Positions 60,401 through 64,000 of a stretch of 64,000 nucleotides of DNA are shown here, piece after piece (positions within the stretch are counted from its first letter, which is position 1; every line of letters begins with the position of its first letter). Both the position numbers and the translations under genes were made by a program. Under the pieces are notes generated by a model. The model worked only from the letters and a program-made list of their open reading frames with translations, did not search any database and was not told the origin of the DNA. The stretch lies in contig JAQFVV010012529.1 in NCBI GenBank assembly GCA_028023455.1, positions 1,176,001 to 1,240,000 on the forward strand, written 5' to 3'. The DNA is from Epiperipatus broadwayi (lineage: Eukaryota > Onychophora > Udeonychophora > Euonychophora > Peripatidae).

Positions 60401-63400
60401 TTTTGGTTTTAGAGTGACCGCCGCAGGTAGTGCTATTGTAAGTTTTCTTGGTATATATAGGGCCGATTTTATTAATTGATATCCAATCCTATGCTTATGC
60501 TTTTCTAAATAGAGATATGTCATATGTTTTTCTAATTATTATAATCTACTGTGAGCTCCTTTGCTTTAAATATATTATGGTATTCTTAATATTTTGCCTT
60601 TAACCTGTTAGCTGAGCTATTATTTTAAACTTATTCAGTTGAATTTGCAGCTGAATATATCATTTTGAGAATTTATTATTGCAGAATTAAGTAAAACTAT
60701 ATATACCAAGAGGCCACTAATTGAAAGTAGGATGTCTGAGTAGGGCCAGCGCTAAGGCTCTCTTTCTTCTCGGAATGCCATCCTGCGGCATATACCATCA
60801 GATACCCGTACCTGTTGTAAACTGCCACTGCTATTGAAATGTACCGATTTGATCATGGACCAAGAAGCTGCCACATCACTTTCAATGCTTCATAACTTCC
60901 ATTAAAGCTTCCAATTAAAGTCAACCAGAGAAGACAAAAATGTGCACGGACTGCCCAATTTATATGAGCTAACTTCAGTTAACCCAAGAGCTCTTGTGTT
61001 GCATATTTCCCTTTATTGCTAGCTAAATTTTAAATGTATTTTTTATTATAAAATGCCTAAATTTCTGTTTCTATAAAATATTCTTAATGTAACTTATGTG
61101 CTTTTCTCTTTATCCTTGGATTGATATTTTTATATTTGCTAATTTATTTTATGTTTTTTATTATGGTAGTGTACGTAGATAATCATCAAATGTGGGAATT
61201 ATTTTTTTCCTCTTTTATTATATGCCGCCATATTAGTGTGGATAAATTGTATAATTGACCCCCTATTAAATGTCTTATAAAATCGCTTGTTCGAGGGTTA
61301 CTTTACTTCATATTTTATTACTCTTTTAAAAAATTATGTTTTTTAAGAAAGGTATATCTCTCATTCTTTTATATAACATGGGGATATGCACAAAATTCAT
61401 AAGCGAACTATATAATATAAAGAAATGCATGATTACATATAATTGTATGAATCCCTATTTAATCATATATTCCCCCTTCATTTTTCTTATTTTATAATAA
61501 CTTATTTTTTATTGTATTTATAACATAATTTGTGAACTGTAAAAATTGAGGTCGAGAATGTACTGAGGTCGAGAATGTACAGACCATCTTAAAATTATTT
61601 AGGAATTGGTTAAGTGCCCTTGCTTATTTAGTTATCCCTTTTATATATTCATTTATGCTTTATATTGTGTGTTACCGGTGTAGGCGTATGGGTTGTTTTG
61701 AGGCCTGCTTTGTTTTTCTGCAGGGATTTATGGCTAAGGCCATTCCCTCTCCTCCTTGCAGTTTCCAGATAGTGTATGTGCTAGAAAGCCATATCTGGGA
61801 ATTTTATGCCTAAGTAACTCAGCCACGGAGTTTCATGGTATGATGCCAGACTCGGACTGATTGTTACGAAACCTTTCACGGGGTCCATGGCGAGACACCA
61901 TCCCGTCTGCTTTATTTTATTATTTATCATTTTATTTTACAAAGCAACTCAGTTTTTATATATCACACTCCATCTTGTACATTAAATCTTCACTGGCACC
62001 ACCAATCTCTTAAATATTAAATGTTGATATTTCATTCAATTGCCCGCATCTTAATCACTTCCATGCCTCTAGCTTGGAGAGCTTTAAATCTGTATCATTC
62101 TTGAATTCAATATAAGTTCTTTTATCAAATATTAAATATAAACTTCATTAAGCAAACAGTTATTGTATTCGCTATAGGCCTCGTATCTTTTGAAATTAGC
62201 CTTTCTTCACCCAATTATATTTTGCTTTAGCACATTATTATAATATATTGTGTTAACCCAAGGTATAGAGAGTATATATAAATTAACATGCCATTAATGT
62301 AAATCTAAATGGCACTTCATTAAATTTATTTCAAATCTATATTTTAATGAGTTAACGACACGGTCTGGCTTATATAGATAATACCATCTTTATAATGTTC
62401 AATTAATAAACAGTATTTAAATTTTAATCATTTTGATATTACTTATTTATTTTCTGTAATCCACACCATCACCTCTGTCTATATCACATATATATATATT
62501 TTGTACCATCCATAGTCTTTAGTTAGCGAACCTAATAATGTATTATAATAGTCTCTTGCTTCTTCCTGATCACCTGCACCGGCAAGAAACTATGCTATTA
62601 GTAGCATCAGATGCATTATCATGTAGGTGGTGCTGATAGACTTTGGATTCGTACTTGGGACTTCTGGGAAGCAACTCCTAGAGTGTTGAGTTTCGTGTCT
62701 AGGATTTGAATTCTGCAGTGTGTTAATGAGATACATGATTCTGACCGTTACAATATATATGAGGTGCACAAATAATAGTCCTGAGAAAGAAAATTATTTA
62801 TATAAAATAATAAAATATTGATATATATAATTTTTACGTTTTTATTATATTTTAGATAAAATTGTATACAGCTGATAAACTTACATTAAATATATACACT
62901 TATAATTACAGTAAAATTATTATGCAAATACTAATGTATATGAGTACCATTAATTTTAATTTATACCATTCATAGAAATTTTATGATATCTGAAGCAGCA
63001 ATATTTGATATAAAATCAGACATTGCTATTGGAAAGATTGTAAAATTTTTATAGGTGATGCAAGTGAAAATTAACAAGATTCAGTCTTATTGTATAGTTA
63101 TATTGTGTTTAATTAGTTATTAACATTTACATAATAGTATTTTTTTTTTAAAAATCAAAACATTAATTTACAAAATTCATTAACATTTAGTAACTGAAAT
63201 ATCTCATATATAGTTTTTTGTTTTTTTATTATTTTTTAATTAATAGACTTAAACACAATAAATATATTGCCTTAAATATAAAATCTATACTTAGTAAACA
63301 AACCTTAGTTATTCCATAAAAAAAATTTTCAAATTGTATAGAAAAAAATTATTTTGGATATCTGTTATTTAATGTTATTTTTTGGCCATAACAAATTTAT

Positions 63401-64000
63401 AATATTCCTGTTGAAATGTTTTGTCTTCAGACTTTTAAGATTATAAAATGATAATCAGCTGATTCAAGTTCCTTTTTTTATTTTGCTATTTTAATTTTTA
63501 AACTAAATAAATAGCAGTATTACAATTCATATTGACATGAATAATCAAATAGTATAACTTAATAGTTATGATAAACAAATTTCTGTTCAAATTATTGATG
63601 TTTTTAAATCTCTTCTAATAAATTTAGACTGAAAAAAAAAGAAATGGTGAAAAATAAACCTATGTATTTTTAAACTCCTAGTATACATTTTATTTTTTTA
63701 TTATAAGCAAAAGGAAAAATTGAATAAAATTATCTTGCATGCAATTAGTAAATAGTAAATTTCCTTTTATAATGACTTGTATCTAAAATAAAGCAGTTTA
63801 TTTATTTATTATACTATAAATAAATCCACATACCAGATATATTTATATAATTTCCTTTATACTACATAAAAAAGAATTAGTATAGGAATAGAAACATTAT
63901 TTAAATGTTAATAGTATTATTATTACAATTATTTGTTTTTTTGATTTTAAATCAAAAATTAACTTCTTATATATTATAAATATGCAACTTTTTTCGCATT
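57441..64000. other. AT-rich non-coding sequence
   Basis: No gene or transposon recognised. Slightly GC-richer stretches at 60,710-60,990 and 61,660-61,910 show no open coding frame. A 17-bp direct tandem, GAGGTCGAGAATGTACT, lies at 61,548-61,580. A B-box-like GTTCAAATCCC occurs near 58,130, without a full tRNA. Confidence 0.45.
61548..61580 (+). repeat. 17-bp tandem duplication
   Basis: GAGGTCGAGAATGTAC at 61,548 and again at 61,565. Confidence 0.8.

Noticed and set aside
61660-61910. GC-richer stretch with CCATGGCGAGACACC, possible solo LTR plus primer site
   Set aside because: No second copy or clear TG/CA ends in the window.

Overview
This window is strongly AT-rich eukaryotic DNA, almost certainly from an invertebrate animal. 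The evidence is spliceosomal exon structure (GTAAGT donor), a decayed CR1-like LINE, two Ty3/Gypsy elements, a mariner remnant, a Merlin-type transposase remnant and hAT-like ends. Host coding content is minimal: one convincing first exon of an acyl-CoA synthetase/4-coumarate-CoA-ligase-like gene (23,633-23,848, +), a possible antisense terminal exon beside it (23,444-23,517, -), and two weak exon candidates. I cannot name the species.

The most interesting content is a family of hammerhead (HHR) self-cleaving ribozyme motifs. Six copies lie in three inverted-repeat blocks (11.1-11.8, 14.1-15.4 and 21.6-22.3 kb). They carry the CUGANGA and GAAA core, a 4-bp stem II with a CACAA loop, a very short palindromic stem III (ACTAGT) ahead of the cleavage C, and a 6-bp stem I. 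In the 14-15 kb block two copies lie head-to-tail, 452 nt from cleavage site to cleavage site. That is the layout of metazoan retrozymes or of Penelope-like-element terminal repeats. A second, sequence-unrelated and more decayed hammerhead-like motif sits in another palindrome at 35.2-36.1 kb with ~300-345 nt direct repeats. A third family (four dispersed copies) is a 3'-end-like sequence whose hairpin is flanked by CTGATGA/CTGAAGA and GAAAC.

Layout. 1-5.5 kb: AT-rich, one short tandem repeat. 5.8-9.1 kb: a higher-order tandem (units ~1.4-1.6 kb) holding 47-bp minisatellites, CACGTG boxes and AAAATGGCGGC boxes, abutting a Merlin-like transposase remnant (9.1-9.4 kb). 11-15.4 kb: two HHR blocks. 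15.7 kb: tRNA-Gly retroposon with target duplication. 17.6-19.25 kb: DNA transposon with ~70-bp terminal inverted repeats. 21.6-22.3 kb: third HHR block. 23.4-23.85 kb: host exons. 24.78-34.29 kb: Gypsy element 1, whose left LTR is split by a 4.5-kb hAT-like insertion and whose pol is interrupted by a tRNA-Gly sequence. 34.48-35.16 kb: mariner remnant. 35.2-36.1 kb: second HHR palindrome. 37.2-41.2 kb: Gypsy element 2, lacking most of RT. 41.4-42.3 kb: LINE RT fragment. 42.3-52.6 kb: AT-rich with small inverted repeats. 52.7-57.4 kb: a nearly complete but broken CR1-like LINE. 57.4-64 kb: nothing recognisable.

If the synthetase gene is intact, all remaining exons lie beyond the window, so the interval from 23.85 kb rightwards may be a very long first intron filled by nested transposons.
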